A stretch of DNA of 64,000 nt, taken from assembly GCF_005406215.1 (NCBI RefSeq), contig NZ_NXMA01000001.1, forward strand, positions 113,419-177,418. Reading direction: 5' to 3'. The position numbers and the translations under genes were made by a program. Positions 8,197 through 16,517 of the stretch are shown in pieces. Below the pieces are notes generated by a model. That model did not search any database. It worked only from the letters and a program-made list of their open reading frames with translations, and was not told the DNA's origin. The stretch comes from Campylobacter aviculae. GTDB lineage: Bacteria; Campylobacterota; Campylobacteria; Campylobacterales; Campylobacteraceae. Numbering within the stretch: the first letter of the stretch is position 1; each line of letters begins with the position of its first letter.

Positions 8197-10764
8197 ATGG
8201 AAAATATTTTTAACAAAGATTCTGATATTGAGATTGTCGATATAGAAAATTCCATTAAAAGTAGTTATTTAGATTATTCTATGAGTGTTATTATCGGGCG
8301 TGCTCTTCCGGACGCAAGAGATGGTTTAAAGCCTGTGCATAGAAGAATTCTTTATGCTATGAATGATCTTGGTGTTGGGAGTCGCAGTGCTTATAAGAAA
8401 TCCGCACGTATTGTCGGGGATGTGATCGGTAAATACCATCCACATGGCGATACCGCTGTTTATGATGCCTTAGTAAGAATGGCGCAAGATTTTTCTATGC
8501 GTTATCCAACCATAGATGGGCAAGGAAACTTTGGATCTATAGATGGAGATGGTGCGGCTGCAATGCGTTATACTGAAGCTAGAATGACGATTTTAGCTGA
8601 AGAACTTTTACGTGATATTGACAAAGATACGGTGGATTTTATTCCAAATTATGATGATTCCATGAATGAGCCGGATGTTTTACCTGCTAGGGTGCCAAAT
8701 TTATTACTTAATGGATCTAGCGGTATTGCAGTGGGTATGGCAACCAATATTCCTCCACATAGTTTAAATGAATTAGTTGACGGTCTTTTATATTTACTTG
8801 ATAATAAAAATGCCACTTTAGAAGAATTGATGCAGTTTATCAAAGGCCCTGATTTTCCAACCGGTGGTATTATATATGGTAAAAAAGGTATTATTGAGGC
8901 TTACCAAACAGGACGCGGTCGCGTAAAAGTTAGAGCAAAAACTCACATAGAGAAAAAGTCAAATAAAGATATTATTGTTATAGATGAACTTCCTTATCAA
9001 ACTAATAAAGCAAGACTCATAGAGCAAATTGCCGATCTTGTAAAAGAAAAGCAGATTGAAGGAATTTCTGAAGTTAGAGATGAAAGCGATAGGGAAGGAA
9101 TTCGCGTTGTTATAGAGCTTAAACGTGAAGCAATGAGTGAAATTGTTTTAAACAATCTTTTCAAATCCACGACGATGGAAAGCACCTTTGGTGTGATAAT
9201 GCTTGCTATTCATAATAAAGAACCAAAGATTTTTTCTTTAAGTGAACTTTTAAATCTCTTTTTAACTCATAGAAAAACAGTTATTATAAGAAGAACTATT
9301 TTTGAACTTCAAAAAGCAAGAGCAAGAGCACATATTTTAGAAGGCCTTACAATTGCACTTGATAATATCGATGATGTGATAGCTTTGATTAAAAATAGTC
9401 CTGATAATGCTAGCGCAAGAGATGCTTTAGTAGCTAAATTTGGTTTAAGCGAAATTCAGGCTAATGCCATTTTAGATATGAAACTAGGTCGTTTAACAGG
9501 ACTTGAAAGAGAAAAGATTGAAAATGAACTTGCGGATCTTATGAAAGAAATTACAAGATTGGATGAAATTTTAAAAAGTGAAAAATTGCTTGAAGATTTA
9601 ATTCGCGATGAATTAAAAGAAATTAAAGCCAAATTTAATGTGCCACGTATCACTCAAATAGAAGATGATTATGATGATATTGATATAGAAGATTTGATTC
9701 CAAATGAAAATATGGTAGTGACTATCACTCATCGTGGTTATATTAAGCGTGTTCCAAGCAAGCAGTATGAAAAACAAAAACGTGGCGGCAAAGGTAAACT
9801 TGCTGTTACGACTTATGATGATGATTTCATAGAAAATTTCTTTACGGCAAATACGCACGACACTTTGATGTTTGTAACTGATAGGGGTCAGCTTTATTGG
9901 TTAAAAGTTTATAAAATTCCAGAAGGATCAAGAACTGCTAAAGGAAAGGCTGTTGTTAATTTGATCAATTTGCAAGCTGAAGAAAAAATTATGGCGATTA
10001 TTCCAACGACTGATTTTGATCAAAGCAAATCTTTATGTTTCTTTACAAAAAATGGTATTGTTAAACGTACTAATTTAAGCGAATACCAAAATATACGTAG
10101 CGTAGGTGTAAAAGCGATTAATCTAGATGAAAATGATGAATTAGTTACAGCAATCATTGTTCAAAGAGATGATGAGGAATCTAATCATTTAGATAATGAA
10201 GAAGGTATAAATACGGAAGTTGATAATGAAAATATCGAATTAACAGGTGAAGAAGTAAAAGGAAAAATGCTTTTTGCGGTTACAAAAAAAGGTATGTGTA
10301 TTAAATTCCCTCTTGCAAAGGTGCGTGAAATTGGCCGCGTAAGTCGTGGGGTAACGGCTATTAAATTTAAAGAAAAAAATGATGAATTAGTAGGAGCAGT
10401 CGTTATAGAAAATGACGATCAAGAAATTTTAAGCGTGAGTGCTAAGGGTATAGGAAAACGTACAAATGCTGGAGAGTATAGACTTCAAAGTAGAGGAGGT
10501 AAGGGTGTTATTTGTATGAAACTCACTGATAAAACCAAAGAGCTTATTAGTGTGGTGATTGTAGATGAAGGTATGGATCTAATGGCTCTTACAAGTAGTG
10601 GGAAAATGATTCGTGTGGATATGCAAAGTATTCGTAAAGCAGGACGCAATACTAGTGGGGTTATTGTCGTCAATGTGGAAAGTGACGAAGTGGTGAGTAT
10701 TGCTAAATGTCCTAAAGAAGAAGTTGATGAAGATTTTATTGATGAAAATTTAGATTTAAGATGA
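8197..10764 (+). CDS. gyrA: DNA gyrase subunit A
   Basis: A full-length GyrA (855 residues) that introduces negative supercoils with GyrB. The catalytic tyrosine is Y125 in AAMRYTE. The quinolone-resistance determining region reads [17 protein letters not shown] with Thr86 and Asp90, both wild type, so no gyrA-mediated fluoroquinolone resistance is predicted. The C-terminal beta-pinwheel carries a GyrA box (QKRGGKG) and repeat blades; the acidic insert around residues 655-680 ([13 protein letters not shown]...) is low complexity. GGAAGG precedes the ATG and a TAAAAT box lies in the 40-base gap after ctsW. Confidence 0.98.
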   Translation: MENIFNKDSDIEIVDIENSIKSSYLDYSMSVIIGRALPDARDGLKPVHRRILYAMNDLGVGSRSAYKKSARIVGDVIGKYHPHGDTAVYDALVRMAQDFSMRYPTIDGQGNFGSIDGDGAAAMRYTEARMTILAEELLRDIDKDTVDFIPNYDDSMNEPDVLPARVPNLLLNGSSGIAVGMATNIPPHSLNELVDGLLYLLDNKNATLEELMQFIKGPDFPTGGIIYGKKGIIEAYQTGRGRVKVRAKTHIEKKSNKDIIVIDELPYQTNKARLIEQIADLVKEKQIEGISEVRDESDREGIRVVIELKREAMSEIVLNNLFKSTTMESTFGVIMLAIHNKEPKIFSLSELLNLFLTHRKTVIIRRTIFELQKARARAHILEGLTIALDNIDDVIALIKNSPDNASARDALVAKFGLSEIQANAILDMKLGRLTGLEREKIENELADLMKEITRLDEILKSEKLLEDLIRDELKEIKAKFNVPRITQIEDDYDDIDIEDLIPNENMVVTITHRGYIKRVPSKQYEKQKRGGKGKLAVTTYDDDFIENFFTANTHDTLMFVTDRGQLYWLKVYKIPEGSRTAKGKAVVNLINLQAEEKIMAIIPTTDFDQSKSLCFFTKNGIVKRTNLSEYQNIRSVGVKAINLDENDELVTAIIVQRDDEESNHLDNEEGINTEVDNENIELTGEEVKGKMLFAVTKKGMCIKFPLAKVREIGRVSRGVTAIKFKEKNDELVGAVVIENDDQEILSVSAKGIGKRTNAGEYRLQSRGGKGVICMKLTDKTKELISVVIVDEGMDLMALTSSGKMIRVDMQSIRKAGRNTSGVIVVNVESDEVVSIAKCPKEEVDEDFIDENLDLR

Positions 10765-10781
10765 TTTTTTAGTTAAAAAAG

Positions 10782-10797
10782 TTGGAACGATTTTTGC
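10782..10797 (+). promoter_or_regulatory. Sigma-54 (RpoN) promoter upstream of flgP
   Basis: TTGGAACGATTTTTGC: the invariant GG (10784-10785) and GC (10796-10797) are separated by exactly ten bases, and the flanks match the Campylobacter sigma-54 consensus (TTGGAACR...TTGCTT). It lies 40 bases before the flgP ATG. Confidence 0.85.
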
Positions 10798-10836
10798 TTA
10801 ATTAAAAATAATTACAATAAATTTGAAGGTGTGAAT

Positions 10837-11355
10837 ATGAAAAAAATATTTGTGATGCTAGCAATAGCAGGAATTTTTGTTGGTTGTGTGCCAAGCATAA
10901 AAAGCATGAGTAAAAGTGCAAATAAACCTAGCACAAACTCTCAGGCGTCTGATATTATCGTACAGAAAGTAGATAAAGATGATGTTCGCGACATCATAAA
11001 GCAAGAAAAAATGTTAGCTCCTGATGCAACTGATAGTGAGCTTAGTTTTACAGCAGTTGGAGAAGGTATTGCTCCTATGAATACGGTTTCTTCCGCTCAA
11101 GCACTTGCATTAGCAAAAAGAGCTGCAATTACAGATGCTTATAGACAACTTGCAAGTAAGCTTTACGGCGTGAAAGTTAATGGTAAAGATACTGTTAAAG
11201 ATGCTATGCTTAGAAGCTCAACTATCACTGCACAAGTGAATGGATTGATTAAAAATGCTAGTATCATTGATGAAAGTTTTAATCAAGGTCTCTATAGAAT
11301 AAATTTAGAACTTAAGATTGATGCGGACAAGTGGAAAGAGTTGTTTGCTTATTAA
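10837..11355 (+). CDS. flgP: Flagellar outer-membrane lipoprotein FlgP (basal disk)
   Basis: A 172-residue lipoprotein of the LPP20 type: MKKIFVMLAIAGIFVGC gives a lipobox with Cys17. In Campylobacter FlgP builds the large concentric basal disks beneath the outer membrane that scaffold the high-torque motor. The C-terminal SHS2-like domain includes ALALAKRAAITDAYRQLASKLYGV, which is typical. I place the start at the ATG at 10837, seven bases after GAAGG, rather than the GTG two codons upstream. It lies directly behind a sigma-54 promoter and overlaps flgQ, consistent with class 2 flagellar timing. Confidence 0.92.
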   Translation: MKKIFVMLAIAGIFVGCVPSIKSMSKSANKPSTNSQASDIIVQKVDKDDVRDIIKQEKMLAPDATDSELSFTAVGEGIAPMNTVSSAQALALAKRAAITDAYRQLASKLYGVKVNGKDTVKDAMLRSSTITAQVNGLIKNASIIDESFNQGLYRINLELKIDADKWKELFAY

Positions 11356-11780
11356 TCTTATTGAGTTTTAAAATTTTTGCCCAAGATGAATTTATATTTT
11401 GGGCAGAACTTTCTAGTAGAAATTTAATTCTTTTTCATCAAAATCAAAATATATCTCTTGCAATGACTAAAAGTGATAAGGCTATAAGCGAATTTGCTTG
11501 CGAGGTGTCTTATAATGATAATGATTTGAAAAAATTTCCAAGAACAGAACTCGGTATGATTGATGATTATATGCCTAAATCTATTAAACTTGATTTTTTA
11601 AATTCTCATAAAGAAGAATTAAGCGATTGTTTTACTGGTGCAAATATTTCTATAAAAGATATTACAAAAACCAATTTTATGAAAGCACAAAATGAAACTT
11701 ATGTAAAAATATTACCTCTGCGTTTTAGTGTAGATTTTAAAGAACATAGTGCTTTAATTTATTATCTTAAAAAAAAGTGA
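11331..11780 (+). CDS. flgQ: Flagellar motor accessory protein FlgQ
   Basis: A 149-residue exported protein: VVCLLILLSFKIFAQ is a cleavable signal peptide ending AQ-DEF. Campylobacter FlgQ is needed for motility and for stability or localisation of FlgP. It begins with GTG inside the last 25 bases of flgP; no better in-frame start keeps the signal peptide, so translational coupling is likely. Position and size match the C. jejuni flgP-flgQ-flgR order. No enzymatic motif is visible. Confidence 0.85.
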   Translation: MERVVCLLILLSFKIFAQDEFIFWAELSSRNLILFHQNQNISLAMTKSDKAISEFACEVSYNDNDLKKFPRTELGMIDDYMPKSIKLDFLNSHKEELSDCFTGANISIKDITKTNFMKAQNETYVKILPLRFSVDFKEHSALIYYLKKK

Positions 11781-11827
11781 ATTTAAGTCATTTTTTGCTA
11801 TTATTCTAAAAAAGTTAAAGGCTAATA

Positions 11828-13123
11828 ATGAATTTGGTGATTGTTGAAGATGATATCAATATGAGAAAATCTCTAGAAATAGCTTTGGGTGAATATGAAG
11901 AATTTAAAATCAAATCTTATAAATCCGCTACAGAAGCTCTAAAAAAAATAGATTCTAATACAGATTTAATCATTACAGATATAAATATGCCTGGTATGGA
12001 TGGACTTGAATTTGTTAAAGCTTGCGAAGATAAATATGATTTCATTATTATGACCGGAAATGCAACTTTAAATCGTGCTATTGAAGCTATGCGACTTGGA
12101 GTGAAAGATTTTTTGACTAAACCTTTTGATATAGAAACTTTAGTTGAAGCTATTAAACGTGCAAAGATTATACGTGAAAAAACTTCTGATAGAAAATCTA
12201 AAAGTCAAAATACCCATAAAAATACAGGCTTTTTTTCTACATCTGAAAAATTAGAACAAACTTTAAATTTAAGCAAGAAGGCAGCTAAAACTGATGTTTC
12301 AGTAATGTTTTTTGGAGAAAGTGGGGTAGGTAAAGAGGTTTTTTCTCGTTTTATCCATGAAAATTCGCAACGTTTTGATAAACCTTTTGTAGCTATTAAT
12401 ATGGCTGCAATTCCTGCAAATTTAATAGAAAGTGAATTATTTGGATTCGAAAAAGGAGCTTTTACGGATGCTAACACAACCAAAATAGGTCTTTTTGAAA
12501 TGGCCAATGGAGGAACTTTATTTTTAGATGAAATTGGTGAAATGCCTTACGAGATACAAGCAAAACTTTTAAGAGCCTTACAGGAAAAAGAAATTACAAG
12601 ACTTGGAAGTACAAAAAATATCAAAATAGATGTAAGAATTATAAGTGCAACCAATGCTAATTTGGACGAAAAAATAAAAAATGGAGATTTTAGATCAGAT
12701 CTTTATTATCGTTTAAATACCATTCCTATTAACATTCCTCCTTTAAGAGAGCGTAAGGAGGAGATTTTAGAAATCGCAGATAAAGTCCTTGAACAAACCT
12801 GTCAAGAGTATAATTTTGAAAATAAATGTTTAAGCAAAGAGGCTGAAAAAACTTTACTAGAATACAATTATCCAGGTAATATCAGGGAGCTTATTTCTAT
12901 AGTACAACGTGCTTGTATTTTAAGCGAAGGAAATGAAATTTTATCACAAGATTTATTTTTAGAAGCTAGAACTTTTAAAAAAGATGTGAAAAATTTAGAA
13001 AAAGAGTTGCTAGAACAAATTCTAAAAGAGGTTGGTTTCAATAAGCAAAAAGCAGCTAATGAGCTTGGAATGAGTCTTGAAATTTTAGAGAAAAAAATTG
13101 GACAATATCAAATAAAGGAATAA
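11828..13123 (+). CDS. flgR: Sigma-54-associated flagellar response regulator FlgR
   Basis: A 431-residue NtrC-family activator. The receiver domain is at residues 1-120 with the phospho-acceptor Asp51 (IITDINMPGMDG) and the T/K switch residues (MTGN, DFLTKPFD). The central AAA+ domain has Walker A GESGVGKE, the sigma-54 contact loop GAFTDA (the usual GAFTGA with Gly to Asp) and FLDEIGEMP. The short C-terminus looks like a Fis remnant (NKQKAANELGMS). With kinase FlgS it turns on rod, hook and other RpoN genes. An A8 run at 11941-11948 lies in the receiver; C. jejuni flgR is known to phase-vary through A/T runs. A TATTAT box at 11799-11804 may be its promoter. Confidence 0.95.
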   Translation: MNLVIVEDDINMRKSLEIALGEYEEFKIKSYKSATEALKKIDSNTDLIITDINMPGMDGLEFVKACEDKYDFIIMTGNATLNRAIEAMRLGVKDFLTKPFDIETLVEAIKRAKIIREKTSDRKSKSQNTHKNTGFFSTSEKLEQTLNLSKKAAKTDVSVMFFGESGVGKEVFSRFIHENSQRFDKPFVAINMAAIPANLIESELFGFEKGAFTDANTTKIGLFEMANGGTLFLDEIGEMPYEIQAKLLRALQEKEITRLGSTKNIKIDVRIISATNANLDEKIKNGDFRSDLYYRLNTIPINIPPLRERKEEILEIADKVLEQTCQEYNFENKCLSKEAEKTLLEYNYPGNIRELISIVQRACILSEGNEILSQDLFLEARTFKKDVKNLEKELLEQILKEVGFNKQKAANELGMSLEILEKKIGQYQIKE

Positions 13124-13124
13124 A

Positions 13125-14156
13125 ATGGCAAAAAAACAAAAAATAGCCATAGTAGGTGCAACCGGTGCTGTCGGTGAAGAACTTTTAAATGTTTTGGAAG
13201 AACTTGAATTTCCAGTTGAAAGTATCTTGCCTTTAGCAAGTGCTAAAAGCGTAGGCGATGAGATAGAATTTAAAGGAAAAGTCTATAAAGTAAAAGAACT
13301 AAAAGAAGATACCTTTAGAGAAAATCCAGTAGATATCGCTTTTTTTAGCGCAGGTGGAAACATAAGCAAACAATACGCTAAATTTGCCGTTGAGTGTGGT
13401 GCTGTGGTTATTGATAATACAAGTCATTTTAGAATGGATAAAGATGTTCCTTTGGTTGTTCCAGAATGTAATTTTGAAGATATTAAGAATTGGAAAAAAA
13501 CAGGTATTATTGCAAATCCAAATTGCTCAACAATACAAATGGTACATGTTTTAAAACCACTTGATGATGCTTTTGATCTTAAGCGAGTGGATGTAAGCAC
13601 TTATCAAGCTTCTAGTGGTGCAGGTAAAGAAGGAATGCAAGAATTAGTTGAGGGAATGCAAAGTTTTTTTGCTTTTAAATTAGACGAGTTTAAAGCTAAG
13701 GCTTTTCCATATACTTTAGCTTTAAATTTAATCCCCCAAATAGATGAATTTGCAGATAATGGCTATACTAAAGAAGAATTGAAAATGATCAATGAGACTC
13801 AAAAAATTTTACATAAAAAGCTTCAAATTTCAGCAACTTGCGTAAGAGTTCCAGTTTTAAGAAGTCATAGCGAGTCTATTACAATGCATTTTAATCAAGA
13901 GGTAGATGTTGCTAAAATATATCGAATTTTGAAAAAGGCTCCAAACATTGTGGTTTTAGATGATCCAAAAAATAAAAAATATCCTATGCCTTTAACTACA
14001 AGCGATACCAATGAAACCTATGTGGGAAGAATTCGTTTAGATCAATATGATAAAAAAATACTTCATCTATGGTGTGTTGCCGATCAAATTCGTGTAGGAG
14101 CAGCAACTAATGCTGTTAGAATTGCTCAGAAATGGTTGGAATTAAAAAATAAGTAG
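13125..14156 (+). CDS. asd: Aspartate-semialdehyde dehydrogenase
   Basis: A 343-residue NADP enzyme converting aspartyl phosphate to aspartate semialdehyde for lysine, diaminopimelate, threonine and methionine synthesis. The nucleotide-binding GATGAVGEE is at residues 11-19, the catalytic Cys134 is in NPNCSTIQ, and a histidine-containing RVPVLRSHSESI segment is further on. The length is normal. It starts one base after the flgR stop, so it shares the flgR transcript in part. Confidence 0.96.
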   Translation: MAKKQKIAIVGATGAVGEELLNVLEELEFPVESILPLASAKSVGDEIEFKGKVYKVKELKEDTFRENPVDIAFFSAGGNISKQYAKFAVECGAVVIDNTSHFRMDKDVPLVVPECNFEDIKNWKKTGIIANPNCSTIQMVHVLKPLDDAFDLKRVDVSTYQASSGAGKEGMQELVEGMQSFFAFKLDEFKAKAFPYTLALNLIPQIDEFADNGYTKEELKMINETQKILHKKLQISATCVRVPVLRSHSESITMHFNQEVDVAKIYRILKKAPNIVVLDDPKNKKYPMPLTTSDTNETYVGRIRLDQYDKKILHLWCVADQIRVGAATNAVRIAQKWLELKNK

Positions 14157-14165
14157 GAAAAATTA

Positions 14166-14669
14166 ATGTTAGAAAAAATTTTTGAATCTTTATTGGTTAA
14201 AAGTCGTATGGTTACAATTTTACCAGTGATTTTTGGACTTATAGGTGCTTTTGTGCTTTTTATTATAGCAAGTTATGATGTTTTAAAAGTTATTTTTTAC
14301 ACCTATAATTATTTTTTTACAGGCTTGAGTGTAGATTTGCACGAGGATGTCGTTGGTTTAATTATTGGAGCTGTTGATCTTTACTTAATGGCCTTGGTTT
14401 TATTTATTTTTTCTTTTGGTGTTTATGAGCTTTTTATTAGCGAGATTGAAGAATTTAAGCAGATGAAACAAAGTAAAGTTTTGGAAGTACATAGTTTAGA
14501 TCAGCTTAAAGATAAGCTTGCTAAGGTTATTATTATGGTTTTGGTAGTAAATTTTTTTCAAAGAGTTTTACAGATGAAATTTACAACACCAGTTGATATG
14601 GCTTTTTTAGCAGGTTCTATTTTAGCACTTTGTGTTGGACTTTATTTTTTACATAAGGGAAATCATTGA
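14166..14669 (+). CDS. YqhA-family (UPF0114) inner-membrane protein
   Basis: A 167-residue integral membrane protein with about four hydrophobic helices (starting VTILPVIFGLIGAFVLFI). It resembles the UPF0114/YqhA family, whose function is unknown. It sits nine bases after asd behind a poor AGGAAAAATTA site and is probably read from the same transcript. In C. jejuni a protein of the same type lies here (Cj1022c in memory). Confidence 0.8.
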   Translation: MLEKIFESLLVKSRMVTILPVIFGLIGAFVLFIIASYDVLKVIFYTYNYFFTGLSVDLHEDVVGLIIGAVDLYLMALVLFIFSFGVYELFISEIEEFKQMKQSKVLEVHSLDQLKDKLAKVIIMVLVVNFFQRVLQMKFTTPVDMAFLAGSILALCVGLYFLHKGNH

Positions 14670-14689
14670 GTTTGGTTATCTTTTTTTGA

Positions 14690-14695
14690 TATAAT
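14690..14695 (+). promoter_or_regulatory. Sigma-70 -10 box before the porin remnant and cytochrome gene
   Basis: TATAAT in the context TTTGATATAATTAAG, after the YqhA stop and 34 bases before the next GTG. It could drive the remnant, the small cytochrome c and possibly livJ. Confidence 0.55.
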
Positions 14696-14728
14696 TAAGT
14701 CTTTATTTTTATTAAGGGTTTTTATATA

Positions 14729-14920
14729 GTGAAATTGATTATAGCTTTTGTGCTACTGGGTAGTTTTAGTTTTTCTGAGGCGACTTTTTTGGATGATACT
14801 TTTAAGGATATTGAAGTGTCTGGAACTGTGCGTTATCGATATGAAACAAAAAATAAGAAAATAAATAAGAAAAATCAAAAACATAGCATCAAAAATCAAA
14901 TTCAAATTACTATAAAGTAG
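14729..14920 (+). pseudogene. N-terminal remnant of a PorA-like outer-membrane porin
   Basis: A 63-codon frame starting with GTG: a signal peptide (MKLIIAFVLLGSFSFSEA) followed by LDDTFKDIEVSGTVRYRYET. This matches the start of Campylobacter major outer-membrane porin PorA (signal, then EAIKDVDVSGVLRYRYDT as I recall it). After that it runs into a Lys/Asn/Gln-rich tail and stops; the remaining roughly 350 porin residues are absent. An AAGGG ribosome site is ten bases upstream and a promoter lies before it. It may be transcribed and exported as a short peptide, but it cannot form a barrel. C. jejuni carries a short periplasmic protein at this place (Cj1021c), so the remnant seems old. Whether it keeps a function is unknown. 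Confidence 0.65.
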
Positions 14921-14930
14921 AAGGTAGGAT

Positions 14931-15359
14931 ATGTTTCGTTTTTTGTTTATAAGTTCAGTTTTTATTGTTGCACTTTTTGGAGTAAATTTAAAGTCTTTTT
15001 TGACTTATACTTTTGACACTAATAAGCAATATGATATGGCTAAGGCTAAAGATTTATATTTTAAAAATAAATGCAATACGTGCCACGGAGATAATGCGGA
15101 AAAAAGCACAGCCAGGTTTAAGGCATTAAAAGATATGTCCGCAGAAGATATTAAGACGGCCTTAATAGGATTTACTTTAGAAAATAGTTCAACTAGAACT
15201 TCTCAAATGGCTTTGGTTGCTAAGAATTTAAGTCATGATGATATAGATAATATTATTGCTTATATTAAGGGCGATGATTTTGCTATAGAATTACAAGTTA
15301 AAGATCTGATAGAAGAGGAACCGGAACAAAAAACTAAACATAATATTTTTTTAAAATAA
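14931..15359 (+). CDS. Small periplasmic cytochrome c
   Basis: A 142-residue class I cytochrome c. The N-terminal hydrophobic segment (FLFISSVFIVALFGV) is a signal or anchor, and the heme site is C48-N-T-C51-H52. A later Met (TSQMALVAKNLS) is the likely sixth ligand, followed by the typical IIAYIKG helix. Heme attachment would rely on the CcsBA system encoded downstream. A charged tail (EEEPEQKTKHN) follows the fold. The redox partner is unknown; an equivalent gene precedes livJ in C. jejuni. Confidence 0.9.
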   Translation: MFRFLFISSVFIVALFGVNLKSFLTYTFDTNKQYDMAKAKDLYFKNKCNTCHGDNAEKSTARFKALKDMSAEDIKTALIGFTLENSSTRTSQMALVAKNLSHDDIDNIIAYIKGDDFAIELQVKDLIEEEPEQKTKHNIFLK

Positions 15360-15390
15360 AATATTAAATTTTTAAATTAAGGAAAGATTA

Positions 15391-16509
15391 ATGAAAAAAA
15401 CAACTTTAATAATAGGCATTTTGCTTTTAATAAACTACCACTTATGTGCAAAAACGATCAATTTAGGAGTTATTTTACCATTAACAGGATCTGTGGCTGC
15501 ATATGGACAAGACGTTTTTAATGGGATTGAGCTTGCGAACAAATTAAATTCAAAACTTGATAACGGAGATATAGTTAAATTGGTTGTTATTGATACTAAA
15601 GGCGATAAACTTGAAGTAGCAAGCAGTATTAATCGTTTAATTACACAAGATAAAGTATTGGGAATTATCGGAGAAACAACTACTCCAAATACGATTCAAG
15701 CAATTTCCATTATCGAAAATAAAAAAATTCCTTTAGTAGCTCCAGTAGCTTCAGGAGATAAGCTTTTAGATGGTAAAAAATATGCTTCACGTGTTTGTTT
15801 TAATGATAGTTTTCAAGGAGACAAATTTGCCTCATATGTTACTAAAGAATTAAATTTGAAAAATGCTGTAGTTATTATTGATCAAAGTAATGTTTATTCT
15901 TTGGGTTTAGCAAAAGCTTTTGAAAAATCTTTAAAAGCAAATGGTGGTAAAGTTCTTAAGAAACTTGTGATTAATTCAGGAGATAAGGATTTTAGAGCAG
16001 TTGTTTCTCAGCTTAAGAGCCTAAATCCGGATTTTGTATATATGCCAATTTACCATCCAGAGGCAGCGTTGATTGCGAGACAGGCAAAACAATTAGGATT
16101 TGACAAATTGTTAACCGCGGGAGATGGAGTGAATAATAAAACTTTCATAGAGTTAGGTTCTAGTGCAGTAAACGGTGTAATTTTTACTGATAGCTTTGAT
16201 TCTAGTAATCCTTCAACAAATCGTGGTAAAAAATTCATTGCTGAGTATGAAAAAAAAGAAGGAGATAAAAATCTTCCTGCTTTTTCAGCAATGGGAGCTG
16301 ATGCCTATTTTGTAATGTTTAATGCTATGAATGCATGCAAAGACACTCTTACAAGCGAATGTATCAATAATAAAATTCACCAAACTAAAAATTACGAAGG
16401 CGTTGGAGGTTTTATAAGTATAGATGCCAGTGGAAATGCTTTACGTCCAGTTGTCATAAAGGAAATTCAAAATGGTAAACAGGTTTATAAAACCTTGATA
16501 AATCCTTAG
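15391..16509 (+). CDS. livJ: Branched-chain amino acid ABC transporter binding protein LivJ
   Basis: A 372-residue periplasmic binding protein for Leu/Ile/Val (family Peripla_BP_6). It has a signal peptide (LIIGILLLINYHLCA), then the family start INLGVILPLTGSVAAYGQDV. The fold continues to AFSAMGADAYFVMFNAM. It heads the livJKHMGF operon (AAGGA before the ATG). It is paralogous to the next gene, and 125 bases near the 3' ends are nearly identical between the two. C. jejuni has the same pair. Confidence 0.94.
   Translation: MKKTTLIIGILLLINYHLCAKTINLGVILPLTGSVAAYGQDVFNGIELANKLNSKLDNGDIVKLVVIDTKGDKLEVASSINRLITQDKVLGIIGETTTPNTIQAISIIENKKIPLVAPVASGDKLLDGKKYASRVCFNDSFQGDKFASYVTKELNLKNAVVIIDQSNVYSLGLAKAFEKSLKANGGKVLKKLVINSGDKDFRAVVSQLKSLNPDFVYMPIYHPEAALIARQAKQLGFDKLLTAGDGVNNKTFIELGSSAVNGVIFTDSFDSSNPSTNRGKKFIAEYEKKEGDKNLPAFSAMGADAYFVMFNAMNACKDTLTSECINNKIHQTKNYEGVGGFISIDASGNALRPVVIKEIQNGKQVYKTLINP
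16276..16400 (+). repeat. Near-identical 125-bp segment, copy 1 (livJ)
   Basis: By eye this matches 17394-17518 in livK with two mismatches (C/T and C/A near GCATG-AAAGA-ACTC), while the flanking paralogous DNA is clearly more divergent. Confidence 0.85.
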
Positions 16510-16517
16510 GAGCACCA

